Counted from the first letter of the stretch, positions 14,944 through 23,609 are shown. The stretch: 64,000 nucleotides of DNA from Rhodococcus yunnanensis NBRC 103083 (GCF_001895005.1 NZ_BCXH01000023.1:1-64000), one strand, 5' to 3'. Program-made: numbers and translations. The notes: generated by a model from the letters alone, not told the origin.

Positions 14944-15630
14944 ATGCGCATTTTGGTAGTCGACGACGATCGAGCGGTTCGCGACTCGCTTCGGAGATCG
15001 CTGACCTTCAATGGTTACCAGGTAGACATCGCCGTCGACGGCTTGGATGCGTTGGAGAAGGTGGCCGCGGCGCGACCGGATGCACTGGTTCTGGACGTCA
15101 TGATGCCGCGTCTCGACGGCCTCGAAGTCTGCAGGCGACTGCGCAGCACCGGAGATGATCTTCCGATTCTGGTCCTCACCGCTCGTGACTCGGTGTCCGA
15201 GCGTGTGGCAGGTCTGGACGCAGGCGCCGACGACTATCTACCGAAGCCGTTCGCGCTCGAAGAGCTTCTCGCGAGATTGCGTGCTCTACTTCGCCGCACC
15301 GCCATGGAAGCAGGCGAAGAATCGGAAGCGATGGAATTCGCCGACCTCTCGCTCGACCCGGTGACCCGCGAAGTGACGCGCGGTGATCGGTCCATCAGCC
15401 TGACCCGTACCGAGTTCTCGCTGATGGAGATGCTCATGATGAACCCGCGCCGGGTGCTGACGCGGAGCCGCATCCTCGAAGAGGTCTGGGGGTACGACTT
15501 CCCGACGTCGGGTAATGCGCTCGAGGTCTATGTCGGCTATCTGCGACGCAAGACCGAAGCCGAAGGTGAGTCGAGACTGATACACACGGTCCGCGGTGTC
15601 GGCTACGTTCTGCGTGAAACGCCCCCGTGA
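14944..15630 (+). CDS. mprA: MprA, envelope-stress response regulator
   Basis: A 228-residue OmpR/PhoB-class response regulator. Receiver domain 1-~115 with acidic pocket VVDDD, phosphoacceptor D51 (LVLDVMMP), and K in YLPKPF. Winged-helix DNA-binding domain ~130-225 (RTEFSLMEMLMMNPRRVLTR, then HTVRGVGYVLR). In mycobacteria MprA answers membrane stress (SDS, polyphosphate) and regulates sigma factors and pepD. ATG 14944 begins the receiver exactly; the longer frame upstream has no homologous content. The stop overlaps the mprB start by one base. Confidence 0.93.
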   Translation: MRILVVDDDRAVRDSLRRSLTFNGYQVDIAVDGLDALEKVAAARPDALVLDVMMPRLDGLEVCRRLRSTGDDLPILVLTARDSVSERVAGLDAGADDYLPKPFALEELLARLRALLRRTAMEAGEESEAMEFADLSLDPVTREVTRGDRSISLTRTEFSLMEMLMMNPRRVLTRSRILEEVWGYDFPTSGNALEVYVGYLRRKTEAEGESRLIHTVRGVGYVLRETPP

Positions 15631-17084
15631 TGGTTGCTCCTCTCGGGCGTAGGCCCGCGGGCCCGCTCACCGCCGATCCGGCGGCGATGCGCCCACCCAT
15701 GCCCTTGACCAGGTCGGTTTCGCTTCGCTGGCGGGTGACGTTGCTTGCTGCCTCGGTCGTGGCCATCGCTGTGGCGGTGATGGCGATCGCGGCGTACGCG
15801 GTGGTCTCGCGCGCGCTGTACGGCGACGTCGACAATCAGTTGCGTAGTCGTGCGGATGCATTGATCAACAGCAACGTCGTGACGTTCGATCCGCGCTACG
15901 TCGCAGGTGCCACGCTCTACAGCACCGACGTGTCGGTGGCGTTGATCTTTCCGGATCTGACGAAGTACGTCCCTCCCGGTTCGAAGGTGCCGATCGGGGA
16001 CGAGGAGATGGCCGTCGCGCAGGGGACGACCGAGTCGTCTCTGCGTACTGTCGACGGACAACGGGTTCTGAGCCAGCGCACCATGGACGGCAGTGCCATC
16101 ATCATCGCGCAAAGGCTTTCTCCGACAGGCGAAGTGCTCGATCGACTCGCCTGGGTGTTGCTCATCGTCGGTGGTTGCGGTGTCGTTTTGGCGGCAGGAG
16201 CCGGAATGGCGGTGGGCAGAACAGGTCTGCGCCCGATCGCGAGATTGACCGCGGCCGCCGAGCGGGTGGCGCGCACCGATGATCTGACGCCGATCCCTGT
16301 CACGGGCGACGACGAATTGGCCCGGCTGACCGAAAGTTTCAACACGATGCTCCGGGCGCTCGCGGAGTCGCGGGGCCGGCAGAGTCGCCTCGTCGCCGAC
16401 GCCGGACACGAGCTTCGGACCCCGCTGACATCGTTGCGTACCAATATGGAGTTGCTGATCGCGTCGGGACGACCTGGGGCGCCGTCCATTCCGGACGAGG
16501 ACATGGCCGAGCTGCGGAGCGATGTCGTCGCGCAGATTCAAGAACTGTCCACTCTCGTCGGCGATCTGGTGGATCTGGCGCGTGAGGACGCACCGGAGAC
16601 GGTGTTCGAGCGTGTCGATCTGGGTGACGCGGTGGAACGCAGCCTCGAGCGTGCGCGCCGACGCCGCAACGAGATCGAGTTCAAAGCGACGCTCCAACCG
16701 TGGTTCGTGTACGGCGATCAAGCGGGCCTCTCGCGTGCGGTACTCAATGTTCTCGACAACGCGGCGAAGTGGTCTCCCACGGGCGGCGAAGTTCGAGTGG
16801 TCATGCGCAAGATCGGTGACGGGCTATTGGAACTCACCGTCGACGATGCAGGCCCTGGTATTCCGGAGGAAGACCGGCAGTTGGTGTTCGAACGCTTCTA
16901 TCGGTCCACTGCTTCGCGTTCGATGCCAGGTTCGGGTCTCGGACTGGCGATCGTTCGGCAGGTGGTGGTCAAACACGGCGGCACCATCGGTGTCGAGGTC
17001 TCCGATCGGGGTGGAGCGCTGATTCGTATCGTGCTGCCGGGTGAGGCTGCGCCTGATCTGGATCCGACAGTCACGGCAAACTGA
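15630..17084 (+). CDS. mprB: MprB, sensor histidine kinase
   Basis: A 484-residue transmembrane kinase. TM1 is near residues 35-57, an extracytoplasmic sensor domain follows to ~170, then TM2. HAMP is next, then the DHp helix with H260 in DAGHELRTPLTSLRTN, and an ATPase domain with NVLDNAAKWSP (N box), DAGPGIP (G1) and GSGLGLAIV (G2). It pairs with MprA just upstream (TGATG overlap). In mycobacteria DnaK and PepD bind the MprB sensor domain. Ends shortly before a second TCTCAG repeat pair. Confidence 0.93.
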   Translation: MVAPLGRRPAGPLTADPAAMRPPMPLTRSVSLRWRVTLLAASVVAIAVAVMAIAAYAVVSRALYGDVDNQLRSRADALINSNVVTFDPRYVAGATLYSTDVSVALIFPDLTKYVPPGSKVPIGDEEMAVAQGTTESSLRTVDGQRVLSQRTMDGSAIIIAQRLSPTGEVLDRLAWVLLIVGGCGVVLAAGAGMAVGRTGLRPIARLTAAAERVARTDDLTPIPVTGDDELARLTESFNTMLRALAESRGRQSRLVADAGHELRTPLTSLRTNMELLIASGRPGAPSIPDEDMAELRSDVVAQIQELSTLVGDLVDLAREDAPETVFERVDLGDAVERSLERARRRRNEIEFKATLQPWFVYGDQAGLSRAVLNVLDNAAKWSPTGGEVRVVMRKIGDGLLELTVDDAGPGIPEEDRQLVFERFYRSTASRSMPGSGLGLAIVRQVVVKHGGTIGVEVSDRGGALIRIVLPGEAAPDLDPTVTAN

Positions 17085-17092
17085 TAGGCAGG

Positions 17093-17109
17093 TCTCAGCG
17101 CCCTCTCAG
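17093..17109. promoter_or_regulatory. Putative MprA box upstream of pepD
   Basis: TCTCAGcgcccTCTCAG, the same half-sites and 5-nt spacer as at 14905-14921, and both are followed by TCC. Its position just after the mprB stop and 83 bp before the pepD start supports separate MprA control of pepD. Confidence 0.65.
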
Positions 17110-17191
17110 TCCGGCCCGGCAAAGTAGACGTCAACAAGGCGGGCGACCTCGTCCGAAATACGGGGTTTCTACTGAAAGAAGCGACAAGCAG

Positions 17192-18658
17192 ATGACCGAT
17201 GATCGTAAAGAACCAGAGCAGAACGACTCTGTACCCACGCAGCAGAGCCCGACCTCGCAGGATCCTGCTCGGAATCAGGCCGATCAGCACTCGACGCAGC
17301 AATTCCCGACGCAGCAGCATGCACCGCAGGGGCCGTACGGACAGCAGGGAAGCGGACAATACGGTCGTCCGGCATACGGGCAGAACCCTTATCAGCCGGG
17401 GTACGGCTACAACCAGCAGCATGCGGCCCCCCAACAGCACGCGGCTCCGCAGCATCACGAGCGCCCGCAGCAGGCGCCCGCAGCGCTGAAAAGTCGGCCC
17501 GGCCGAACGACTCTGGTAGCAGGGGCCATTGCCCTCGTACTGGTCGGCGGCGGAATCGGCGGTGCTGTCGGTGCATTGGCAACCAACAATGCCAACAACT
17601 CTGGGACAGCGACCAATTCGTTGAACTCGACGGTCACCGCGGCGCAGCCTGCCGCGAACATTCCGGACGGGTCCATCCAGGCGGTCGCCAACAAGGTGCT
17701 GCCCAGTGTCGTGCAGATTCAGGTGAAGGGAAGCCAGGCCGAAGGTGAAGGCTCGGGTGTCATCCTCTCCTCGGACGGTCTCATCCTCACCAACAATCAC
17801 GTGGCAACCGGTGCGGGAGCGAACGGCAAACTCACCGTTGCGTTTTCGGACGGCTCGGTCGCCGACGCAACGCTCGTCGGTGCAGACGCAGTCTCCGACA
17901 TGGCCGTCATCAAGGCCGAAGGAAAGACAGGCCTGACACCGATCGAGCTGGGGTCGTCGTCGAACCTGCAGGTCGGTCAGCAAGTGGTTGCCATCGGCTC
18001 GCCGTTGGGTCTCGCGGGCACGGTGACGACCGGAATCGTGTCCTCGCTCAACCGGCCTGTGTCGACGAGCGGAGAATCGGGCAACCAGAACTCGGTGATC
18101 GACGCCATCCAGACGGACGCAGCGATCAACCCCGGTAACTCCGGCGGTGCCCTCGTCAACACGGACGGACAGCTCATCGGCATCAATACGGCCATCGCAA
18201 CGCTGGGTGGCAGCGAGTCATCGGGCACGCAGAGCGGATCCATCGGGCTCGGCTTCGCCATTCCCGTCGATCAGGCCCGTCGCATCGCCGACGAGTTGAC
18301 CAAGACCGGTAAGGCGACGCAGGCCATGATCGGTGTGCAGGTGCCCTCACAGGACGATGCAAACGGTGCGACAGTCGTGGAAGTGACCGAGGGCGGACCG
18401 GCTGCTGCTGCAGGCATCCCCAAGGGTGCTGTCATCACCAAGGTCGACGACCGGGTCATCTCCACCGGCGATGCTCTGATCGCAGCAGTGCGCTCCCACG
18501 CACCGGGCGACTCGGTGACCATCACCTACACCGACGGCGGCAGCGAGAAGACGGCCGACGTCAAGCTCGGTACAGCCGAGCCGCAGACTGCTGCGGTGCA
18601 GGCGCCGACGGAGTCTCAGTCGCCGTTGCAGATCCCCGGCTTCCCCGGAGGGCGCTGA
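17192..18658 (+). CDS. pepD: PepD/HtrA-like serine protease with PDZ domain
   Basis: A 488-residue membrane-anchored protease. The Gln/Pro/His-rich cytoplasmic N-terminus (residues 1-~100) is low complexity, then one TM helix (~107-130). The trypsin-like domain has catalytic H203 (TNNHVATG), D236 (VSDMAVIK) and S317 (NPGNSGGAL). A PDZ domain (~385-470) follows. In M. tuberculosis PepD degrades and refolds envelope proteins and is part of the MprAB network. Preceded by a putative MprA box, and its stop overlaps the next start. Confidence 0.92.
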   Translation: MTDDRKEPEQNDSVPTQQSPTSQDPARNQADQHSTQQFPTQQHAPQGPYGQQGSGQYGRPAYGQNPYQPGYGYNQQHAAPQQHAAPQHHERPQQAPAALKSRPGRTTLVAGAIALVLVGGGIGGAVGALATNNANNSGTATNSLNSTVTAAQPAANIPDGSIQAVANKVLPSVVQIQVKGSQAEGEGSGVILSSDGLILTNNHVATGAGANGKLTVAFSDGSVADATLVGADAVSDMAVIKAEGKTGLTPIELGSSSNLQVGQQVVAIGSPLGLAGTVTTGIVSSLNRPVSTSGESGNQNSVIDAIQTDAAINPGNSGGALVNTDGQLIGINTAIATLGGSESSGTQSGSIGLGFAIPVDQARRIADELTKTGKATQAMIGVQVPSQDDANGATVVEVTEGGPAAAAGIPKGAVITKVDDRVISTGDALIAAVRSHAPGDSVTITYTDGGSEKTADVKLGTAEPQTAAVQAPTESQSPLQIPGFPGGR

Positions 18659-19245
18659 TGTTGTCGGACACGGACCGCCTCGCGACCGTTGCAACGATTT
18701 ACGCACAGCGTGAGTCCTCGAAGGGGCCTACTACTACGGTGAGCACTATGGAACTCGAGGCACCTCTGGCTGGCCGAGCGTTGGTCGTGATCGTGGACGA
18801 CCGAACCGCGCACAGCACTGAACAGGATTCGACCGGCCCACTGGTGACGGAACTACTCACCGAAGCGGGTTTCTTGGTGGACGGAGTTGTCGCAGTCACC
18901 TCGGACGAAGTGGATGTCCGCAATGCGCTCAACACTGCTGTCATCGGCGGCGTCGACTTGGTGGTGTCGATCGGAGGCACCGGTGTATCCCCGCGTGATG
19001 TGACCCCGGATGTCACTGCCGAGGTTCTCGATCGTGAGATACCGGGCATCAGCGAAGCGCTGCGTTCGTCCGGACTCGCCGCGGGATCTCTCGACGCTGG
19101 TCTCTCGCGTGGTCTGGTCGGCGTATCGGGCAGCACCCTGGTGGTGAACCTCGCGTCCTCGCGTGCCGCTATTCGTGACGGTATGGCGACGCTGACACCG
19201 CTGGCCAGCCAGGTGATCTCCGACCTGTCGGGGCTCGATGCCTGA
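18658..19245 (+). CDS. moaB2: MoaB2-like molybdopterin-binding protein
   Basis: A MogA/MoaB-fold protein: ALVVIVDDR, DSTGPLVTELLTEAGF, VVSIGGTGVSPRDVTPDVT (the ligand-binding loop) and SGSTLVVNLASS. It should bind molybdopterin in cofactor synthesis, although the mycobacterial MoaB2 role is debated. Start at 18658 (195 residues) is favoured by a TGATG overlap with pepD and a GGAGGG site. The homologous core only begins near residue 38, so GTG 18739 or ATG 18748 are real alternatives. The pepD-moaB2 order is the same as in mycobacteria. Confidence 0.85.
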   Translation: MLSDTDRLATVATIYAQRESSKGPTTTVSTMELEAPLAGRALVVIVDDRTAHSTEQDSTGPLVTELLTEAGFLVDGVVAVTSDEVDVRNALNTAVIGGVDLVVSIGGTGVSPRDVTPDVTAEVLDREIPGISEALRSSGLAAGSLDAGLSRGLVGVSGSTLVVNLASSRAAIRDGMATLTPLASQVISDLSGLDA

Positions 19246-19257
19246 GCAGGGCGAATA

Positions 19258-19428
19258 GTGCCCGAGAACAACGAAGACGAAAAGAGCCGGGCCCGGATCG
19301 ATCGGGCCCGGCTCGCTCGCATATTCGGAGACGTTCTGCCCGAGACCACAGGAGACGAGCGTCCGGGGGGACAAGAATCGGCTTCGGATGACTGGTTCCG
19401 TCGAGAGCGTCCACCCCATCACATTTGA
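19258..19428 (+). CDS. Conserved 56-residue actinobacterial protein
   Basis: A short gene starting at GTG 19258, 12 bp after moaB2, with AGCAGGG before it. The product is highly charged: an acidic start, a basic helix with RARIDRARLARIFGDVLPET, and an end DDWFRRERPPHH followed by I and the stop. I recognise this layout (IFGDVLPETT...DERP...WxxxERPPHH) as a small uncharacterised family found downstream of various genes in Corynebacteriales and Streptomyces; that is memory, not a search. The RAR codons create a perfect 12-bp inverted repeat inside the gene (19284-19295/19303-19314). Confidence 0.7.
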   Translation: MPENNEDEKSRARIDRARLARIFGDVLPETTGDERPGGQESASDDWFRRERPPHHI

Positions 19429-19980
19429 TGTGATCCACGACACATTTTGATACTCGAATCACAGTCGTGTTAGTCGATCGTTTACCTGGCGTTAGCGCCG
19501 CTGCGTGATTCGACCGTGTTGCCCGACTTCGGATCACGCTGATTAGAACAACGTTCAAACATACTGGCGTCTATCGATCCGGGGGTGTAGTTGAAACGTC
19601 TCCCCACTTCAGAGCTGTTATCTGCGGCGGTGAGGTTTGTAACAGAAAGGCAACGGCGGTTATAGATGTGATCCGGGTTACTAGTCGGTAGGCTGTTAAA
19701 GCCGTTCACATGCAAGTAACACATAACAATTCGATCATGTACGACGCTGAATCGTAGGGATTGTCACGATCCGGCAACTCCTCTAATGTTCCCCTCAGCT
19801 TCCGACAGCAAGGGCGTGGGAATACACGCTCCGACTCCTTCTGCCGGAACTACTACGAACGACGATCCCCAGGATCTAGTTCTGCTCGGGGAGCTCGGCA
19901 AAGCAGCCGGCGTGACCCGAGGGTGAAAGCCACAAGCTTCCCGTGCGAACGCGCTGGGACTGAACATGATGAGGAAGTAA
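19429..19980. other. Long, AT-richer 5' region of the porin gene
   Basis: About 550 bp without a supported gene, clearly lower in GC than its surroundings up to ~19790. It presumably holds the promoter(s) and a long untranslated leader of the MspA-type porin. A minus-strand frame at 19482-19724 has no recognisable content and is not called. Confidence 0.6.
19811..19950 (+). promoter_or_regulatory. Candidate structured leader RNA upstream of porin
   Basis: The leader contains CTCGGG (19885-19890) that can pair with CCCGAG (19916-19921), an overlapping CTGC/GCAG pairing, and GGGTGAA right after. The combination of CGGGGAG and GAGGGTGAA recalls the core of actinobacterial ydaO-type (c-di-AMP) leaders, but the downstream conserved block of that class is not evident. 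A covariance-model search would be needed to name it. Confidence 0.3.
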
Positions 19981-20727
19981 ATGACGGAGATCCAGAAGCC
20001 GCGGCGTAGCCGTGGACTGAAGTCCATGGGCGCTGCAGTTGTTGCCGGCGCTTCGGTTGTCGGCCTGGTGCTCGGTACGGGTACCGCGTCCGCAGCAGTC
20101 GACAGTTCCAACTCGGTTGTGGATGCCAACGGCAACCTCATCACCGTCACGCTGTCCGACACGTTCCTCAACAGCGTTCCGCCGCTCGACGGCAACCCGC
20201 TCACCCGTGAGTGGTTCGCCAACGGCGTTGCAGGCTGGGAAGTTACCGGACCTGACGCTGACGACTTCGAAGGCACCGTAGCCATCGGCTACCAGGTCGG
20301 CTACCCGGCTAGCCTCGGCGGCGCACTGACCATCGGATGGGGTACCCCGAGCATCACCGCCAGTGCCGGCGTCGGTGGAACCATCGATCCGTTCGCTGCT
20401 CCGACCACCGGACCGGCCAGCCTGCCGATCGATGTTGGCATCGGTGCGGAAGCTCAGCTGATCCCGACCGCTGATCTCTCTGTTGCGATTGCACCCGGCC
20501 CCGGCGTTGTGCAGTCCGAAGGCGCTTACGCAGTCATCAACGACTCGGCTGACATCACCTCTTCTTCGGGTGACGCAACCGGCCCGAGCGGAACCATCCA
20601 GGTCGCAAACCTGCACGGCACCGCAACCGGCATCCTCGGCAACGTCCGCGTTCGCCCGTACGTCTCGGTCACCAGCTCCACCGGCGACATTGCAGTCACC
20701 TACGGTGCACCGTGGACCTTCAACTGA
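19981..20727 (+). CDS. MspA-family outer-membrane porin
   Basis: A 248-residue exported protein: signal peptide to GTASA (~37 residues), then an MspA fold. Landmarks matching M. smegmatis MspA: DTFLNSVPPLDGNPLTREWF, DDFEGTVAIGYQVGYP and the end STGDIAVTYGAPWTFN. It should form an octameric channel through the mycolate outer membrane. The constriction loop, acidic (DDGD) in MspA, here reads SAGVGGTID, so the pore should be less negative. Ribosome site GAGGAAG before ATG 19981. Followed by a strong terminator. Confidence 0.92.
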   Translation: MTEIQKPRRSRGLKSMGAAVVAGASVVGLVLGTGTASAAVDSSNSVVDANGNLITVTLSDTFLNSVPPLDGNPLTREWFANGVAGWEVTGPDADDFEGTVAIGYQVGYPASLGGALTIGWGTPSITASAGVGGTIDPFAAPTTGPASLPIDVGIGAEAQLIPTADLSVAIAPGPGVVQSEGAYAVINDSADITSSSGDATGPSGTIQVANLHGTATGILGNVRVRPYVSVTSSTGDIAVTYGAPWTFN

Positions 20728-20778
20728 TCTCGATCGGTTGATCTGAGCTTCACCTCGGCGCCCAGGCGCTGACAAAAC

Positions 20779-20816
20779 GATCGGGCCCGTCCGGAATTCT
20801 CCGGGCGGGCCCGATC
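20779..20816 (+). terminator. Intrinsic terminator after porin gene
   Basis: A 16-bp stem, GATCGGGCCCGTCCGG pairing with CCGGGCGGGCCCGATC (one T-G wobble), with loop AATTCT, followed by TGTGTGT. It separates the porin from the lipoprotein gene. Confidence 0.85.
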
Positions 20817-20894
20817 TGTGTGTCCCTCGTTCCTTTAGGTTGCGCGAGCTCTCGTCGTGAGATGAATGAGTTCGCGAGAAATGGCTGATACTTG

Positions 20895-21332
20895 ATGCGC
20901 TCGACATTGATCTCGGTTGTTGCACTGTCCGCGCTGGTTGCGCTGACCGGGTGCAGCAGTAGTGATTCCAGCAGCGACTCGGCCTCTGGTGCCAACGCGG
21001 AGGTCTGTGCGCAGTTTGCGACTGCCTACAACAACTTGGCCGATCTGACGAAGGCCGGGCCGGGAAGTGCCGAAGGAGTCGACAAGTGGGAGGCAGACAA
21101 GGATTCGGCGGTCGCTGAATTCTCTGCGTCCGTAGACGAGGCTTCCGATTCCGTGAAGGAAAGCCTCACGACGCTTGTTGCGGCTCTGCCTGCGGATTCG
21201 CTCGAACTGGCCGAGCCCGACAGCGAGTCGGGGCAAGCGCTCGTCGACAATGCAACCGCAGTGTCGAACTCGTGCGATGCCGATGGAAACCCTGTGGAAC
21301 TATCGGAATTCCCACTGCAGAAATTCAACTGA
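20895..21332 (+). CDS. Small acidic lipoprotein
   Basis: A 145-residue lipoprotein: signal with lipobox LVALTG/C (C18), a Ser/Asp-rich linker, then a helical domain with two cysteines (EVCAQF and NSCDAD) likely disulfide-bonded. No named family is recognised; similar short Ser-rich lipoproteins are common in Rhodococcus. ATG 20895 is used (a TTG lies one codon upstream). Flanked by terminators on both sides, so probably a single-gene transcript. Confidence 0.78.
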   Translation: MRSTLISVVALSALVALTGCSSSDSSSDSASGANAEVCAQFATAYNNLADLTKAGPGSAEGVDKWEADKDSAVAEFSASVDEASDSVKESLTTLVAALPADSLELAEPDSESGQALVDNATAVSNSCDADGNPVELSEFPLQKFN

Positions 21333-21352
21333 ATTACTTTTTGACAACGAAA

Positions 21353-21393
21353 AAGGCCCGCTTTCGCCGAATTGAATGGCAAAAGCGGGCCTT
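21353..21393. terminator. Bidirectional terminator, lipoprotein/mscL
   Basis: AAGGCCCGCTTTCGCC pairs with GGCAAAAGCGGGCCTT (16 bp, one mismatch) between two convergent genes. A TTTTT run on the left side suits the minus-strand mscL transcript. Confidence 0.8.
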
Positions 21394-21409
21394 GTGCTGT
21401 GTTTCCGAT

Positions 21410-21889
21410 CTACGGCTTTGCGTGCTGCCCGGGAGCGGTGTCGTCGGAATCTCCGATGGCTTCGCCGCTGCCGCCGGTGTCGTCGGAAGGAGTGGAGAGC
21501 TTGCGCCCGACGTCCGTGCCGCCGGCGAGGATGTCGCGGATCTGGACGAGCACGTCGACGTCGCTCAGCTCTTTCTCGGCTTTGCTGACGAAGCGCTTCT
21601 TGGCGGTGTTGACCGGAAGTATGAGCACGAAGTAGACCACCGCGGCGATGATGACGAAGTTGATGACTGCGGTGACGACTGCGCCGACATTGATGAAAGT
21701 CTCAGGGCTGGAGGTGATCTGGAATCCCCAGCCGTACTCGTTCGAACCGCCGATGGCGCTGACGAGTGGGTTGATGATGTTGGTGGTGAACGCTGTCACG
21801 ATGGCGGTGAACGCGGCGCCGACGACCACCGCAACAGCGAGGTCGACGACGTTGCCGCGGAGTAGAAAATCTTTGAATCCTTTGAGCAT
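21410..21889 (-). CDS. mscL: MscL, large-conductance mechanosensitive channel
   Basis: A 159-residue channel protein. N-terminal amphipathic helix MLKGFKDFLLRGNVVDLAVA leads into TM1 (AVVVGAAFTAIVTAF), then an external loop and TM2 (INFVIIAAVVYFVLI), and a charged C-terminal bundle ending in a Gly/Asp/Ser tail. It opens under hypo-osmotic shock to release solutes. ATG 21889 follows a GGAGG site and begins the known N-helix; the longer upstream start adds unrelated residues. Lies near pepD/moaB2 as in mycobacteria. Confidence 0.94.
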   Translation of the reverse strand: MLKGFKDFLLRGNVVDLAVAVVVGAAFTAIVTAFTTNIINPLVSAIGGSNEYGWGFQITSSPETFINVGAVVTAVINFVIIAAVVYFVLILPVNTAKKRFVSKAEKELSDVDVLVQIRDILAGGTDVGRKLSTPSDDTGGSGEAIGDSDDTAPGQHAKP

Positions 21890-22127
21890 GAAGCCTCCCT
21901 GCAGTCGTTCCAACGGGCCGGTGATTGCGTCGTCAACGAGGCTAGTCGAGATGAGTGCTCATGCGTTGGTATGCGCAGAGGTGATCGAAAATGTGTGTAC
22001 GTGGCAGGTACGCACAACTTCGTCGCCAATTGTTAATGACGGCGGGTCGTTCGTCCCGTATCCTTCCCCGGAGAATAGGCCTCGGTGCCGGTCGAGGCGG
22101 ATGGATTCATGTTGTATGAGGGGAACC

Positions 22128-22796
22128 ATGAACGAGTCTCGTTTTTCCGCGCTTCGTAGGTTCGGCCGTATCGCTGCGCTCGGAGCAGTGGCGTCCGTGG
22201 CCGTCGGACTCATGTCCACGGGTGCAGCCAATGCGGAAGCCTTCGTCCCACTCGCCAACGGCGAGAAAATTGCGGGCCCGTACAAGATCGCCCACTTCGA
22301 CGAATCTGCGAAGGTCGCGCCGCAGATTGCCTTCAACGGTCTCAACCGCAACGCCTGGGCGACGGGCACTGCACTGGCCGAGGTCCCCGAAGGTGCGACA
22401 GGCACGCTGAAGACGGGCTACCTCGTCGGGTGCCAGCTCGACATGGACGACTTGTCGCTCGGGGTCAATTTCGATGCAGGCATCGAGGGCGGCAACATCA
22501 ACCTCATCGAGCTGTTCCCGGACCTGTTCCAGATCGGCGCCATCGGCGACACCACCAACAGCATCGGCGGCGGCCTCGAATTCAACATCCCACTCCAGGA
22601 CCGCGAGGTCGCTCAGGTCGAGATCGAGGACAAGGACGTGGTCGGGCCGTTGACCGCGATCCAGTACCAGGACGTCGGGATCTCGGTGTCCAACTGCGGT
22701 GGCTACGCCCAGGCGCGCTCGTACACGACGCTGGAGCTGACCGGCAACTACCGCTTCAAGGGCACCCTGTACGGCCAGCCGTTCAGCCTCGGCTGA
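22128..22796 (+). CDS. MspA-family porin paralogue
   Basis: A 222-residue exported protein with signal peptide ending at GAANA (~35). The mature domain is of the divergent MspA-like type seen in Rhodococcus: NAWATGTALAEVPEGATGTLKTGYLVGCQL, alternating beta strands, a cysteine pair (GCQ near the start, NCGG near the end) and the final GTLYGQPFSLG. Likely an outer-membrane channel subunit. The next gene starts 14 bp after its stop and is homologous, so the two may form one hetero-oligomeric system. Confidence 0.85.
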   Translation: MNESRFSALRRFGRIAALGAVASVAVGLMSTGAANAEAFVPLANGEKIAGPYKIAHFDESAKVAPQIAFNGLNRNAWATGTALAEVPEGATGTLKTGYLVGCQLDMDDLSLGVNFDAGIEGGNINLIELFPDLFQIGAIGDTTNSIGGGLEFNIPLQDREVAQVEIEDKDVVGPLTAIQYQDVGISVSNCGGYAQARSYTTLELTGNYRFKGTLYGQPFSLG

Positions 22797-22810
22797 CACG
22801 CGCTTCCACG

Positions 22811-23572
22811 ATGACTTCGCCGGACCTCACGAGGGGATACAAGACGTTGAACAAGACGAAGACCGCGGCGGCACGCATGGCGGCACTGGGCGCAGCAGGG
22901 GCCGTCGCACTCGGGTTCTGGTCGGCGGGTCCGGCCAGTGCCGACGTGTTCGTTCCGCTTCCCGACAACCAGATCAGCAAGACTCTTATCGATGGAACGG
23001 TGGTGACGGTCAAGGGTTTCGGTCAGAGTGCCGTCGTCTCACCGTCATTGGGGGCGACGCCCACCCAGCGCAACGTGTGGGTCACGGGCAATTACACCGT
23101 CGAGACCAACAACGCCGACGGCGGCACCATCGAGCCGGGCTTCCTCGTCGGATGCCAGGTCGATTTCGCGGCGGGAATCGACGGAGGCGTCGGTGCGAGC
23201 TTCGGGCAGGGCAACCTCATCACTCTCGACACCGATGCGGATGAGCCGTTCCAGGTTCTCACGACCCAACCCAACGAATACGAAATCGGTGCGGGCCTCA
23301 ACCTCCAGCTTGCACCGGGGCAGCTGAACGACGTCAAACTCGTCGGCGACGAGACCACCGCGACGATCGACGGCGTGGACATCGCCACCCAGGTCGACAA
23401 CGACTTCGATTTCGTGGGTAACGGCGGGGGTTACACGTACGCGGACGAGACGTTGGGTGTGTCCGGCTGCGCCGGGTTCGCCGAAGCACGTTCCTACGTC
23501 AATGTCACGGTCGAGAACGACGCAGTCACATCGACGGTCACACTGTGGGGACAGCCCTTCAGTATCGGGTGA
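22811..23572 (+). CDS. MspA-family porin paralogue
   Basis: A 253-residue exported protein, homologous to the gene just upstream: signal region with RMAALGAAGAVALGFW ending near GPASA, GFLVGCQVDFAAG, GCAGFAEARSYV, and the same final motif VTLWGQPFSIG. The two cysteines in GCQ and GCAG are conserved between the paralogues and may form a disulfide. ATG 22811 is 14 bp after the previous stop; a later ATG at 22871 would shorten the signal. Probable porin subunit; solute range unknown. Confidence 0.85.
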   Translation: MTSPDLTRGYKTLNKTKTAAARMAALGAAGAVALGFWSAGPASADVFVPLPDNQISKTLIDGTVVTVKGFGQSAVVSPSLGATPTQRNVWVTGNYTVETNNADGGTIEPGFLVGCQVDFAAGIDGGVGASFGQGNLITLDTDADEPFQVLTTQPNEYEIGAGLNLQLAPGQLNDVKLVGDETTATIDGVDIATQVDNDFDFVGNGGGYTYADETLGVSGCAGFAEARSYVNVTVENDAVTSTVTLWGQPFSIG

Positions 23573-23609
23573 CTCACCAGCCCGACAGTCAGTCAGTCAG
23601 ATGTGACTG

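Noticed and set aside
19284..19314. Perfect 12-bp hairpin as a terminator of moaB2
   Set aside because: It lies inside the 56-residue gene and arises from Arg/Ala codons; no T run follows. Kept only as a note on that gene.
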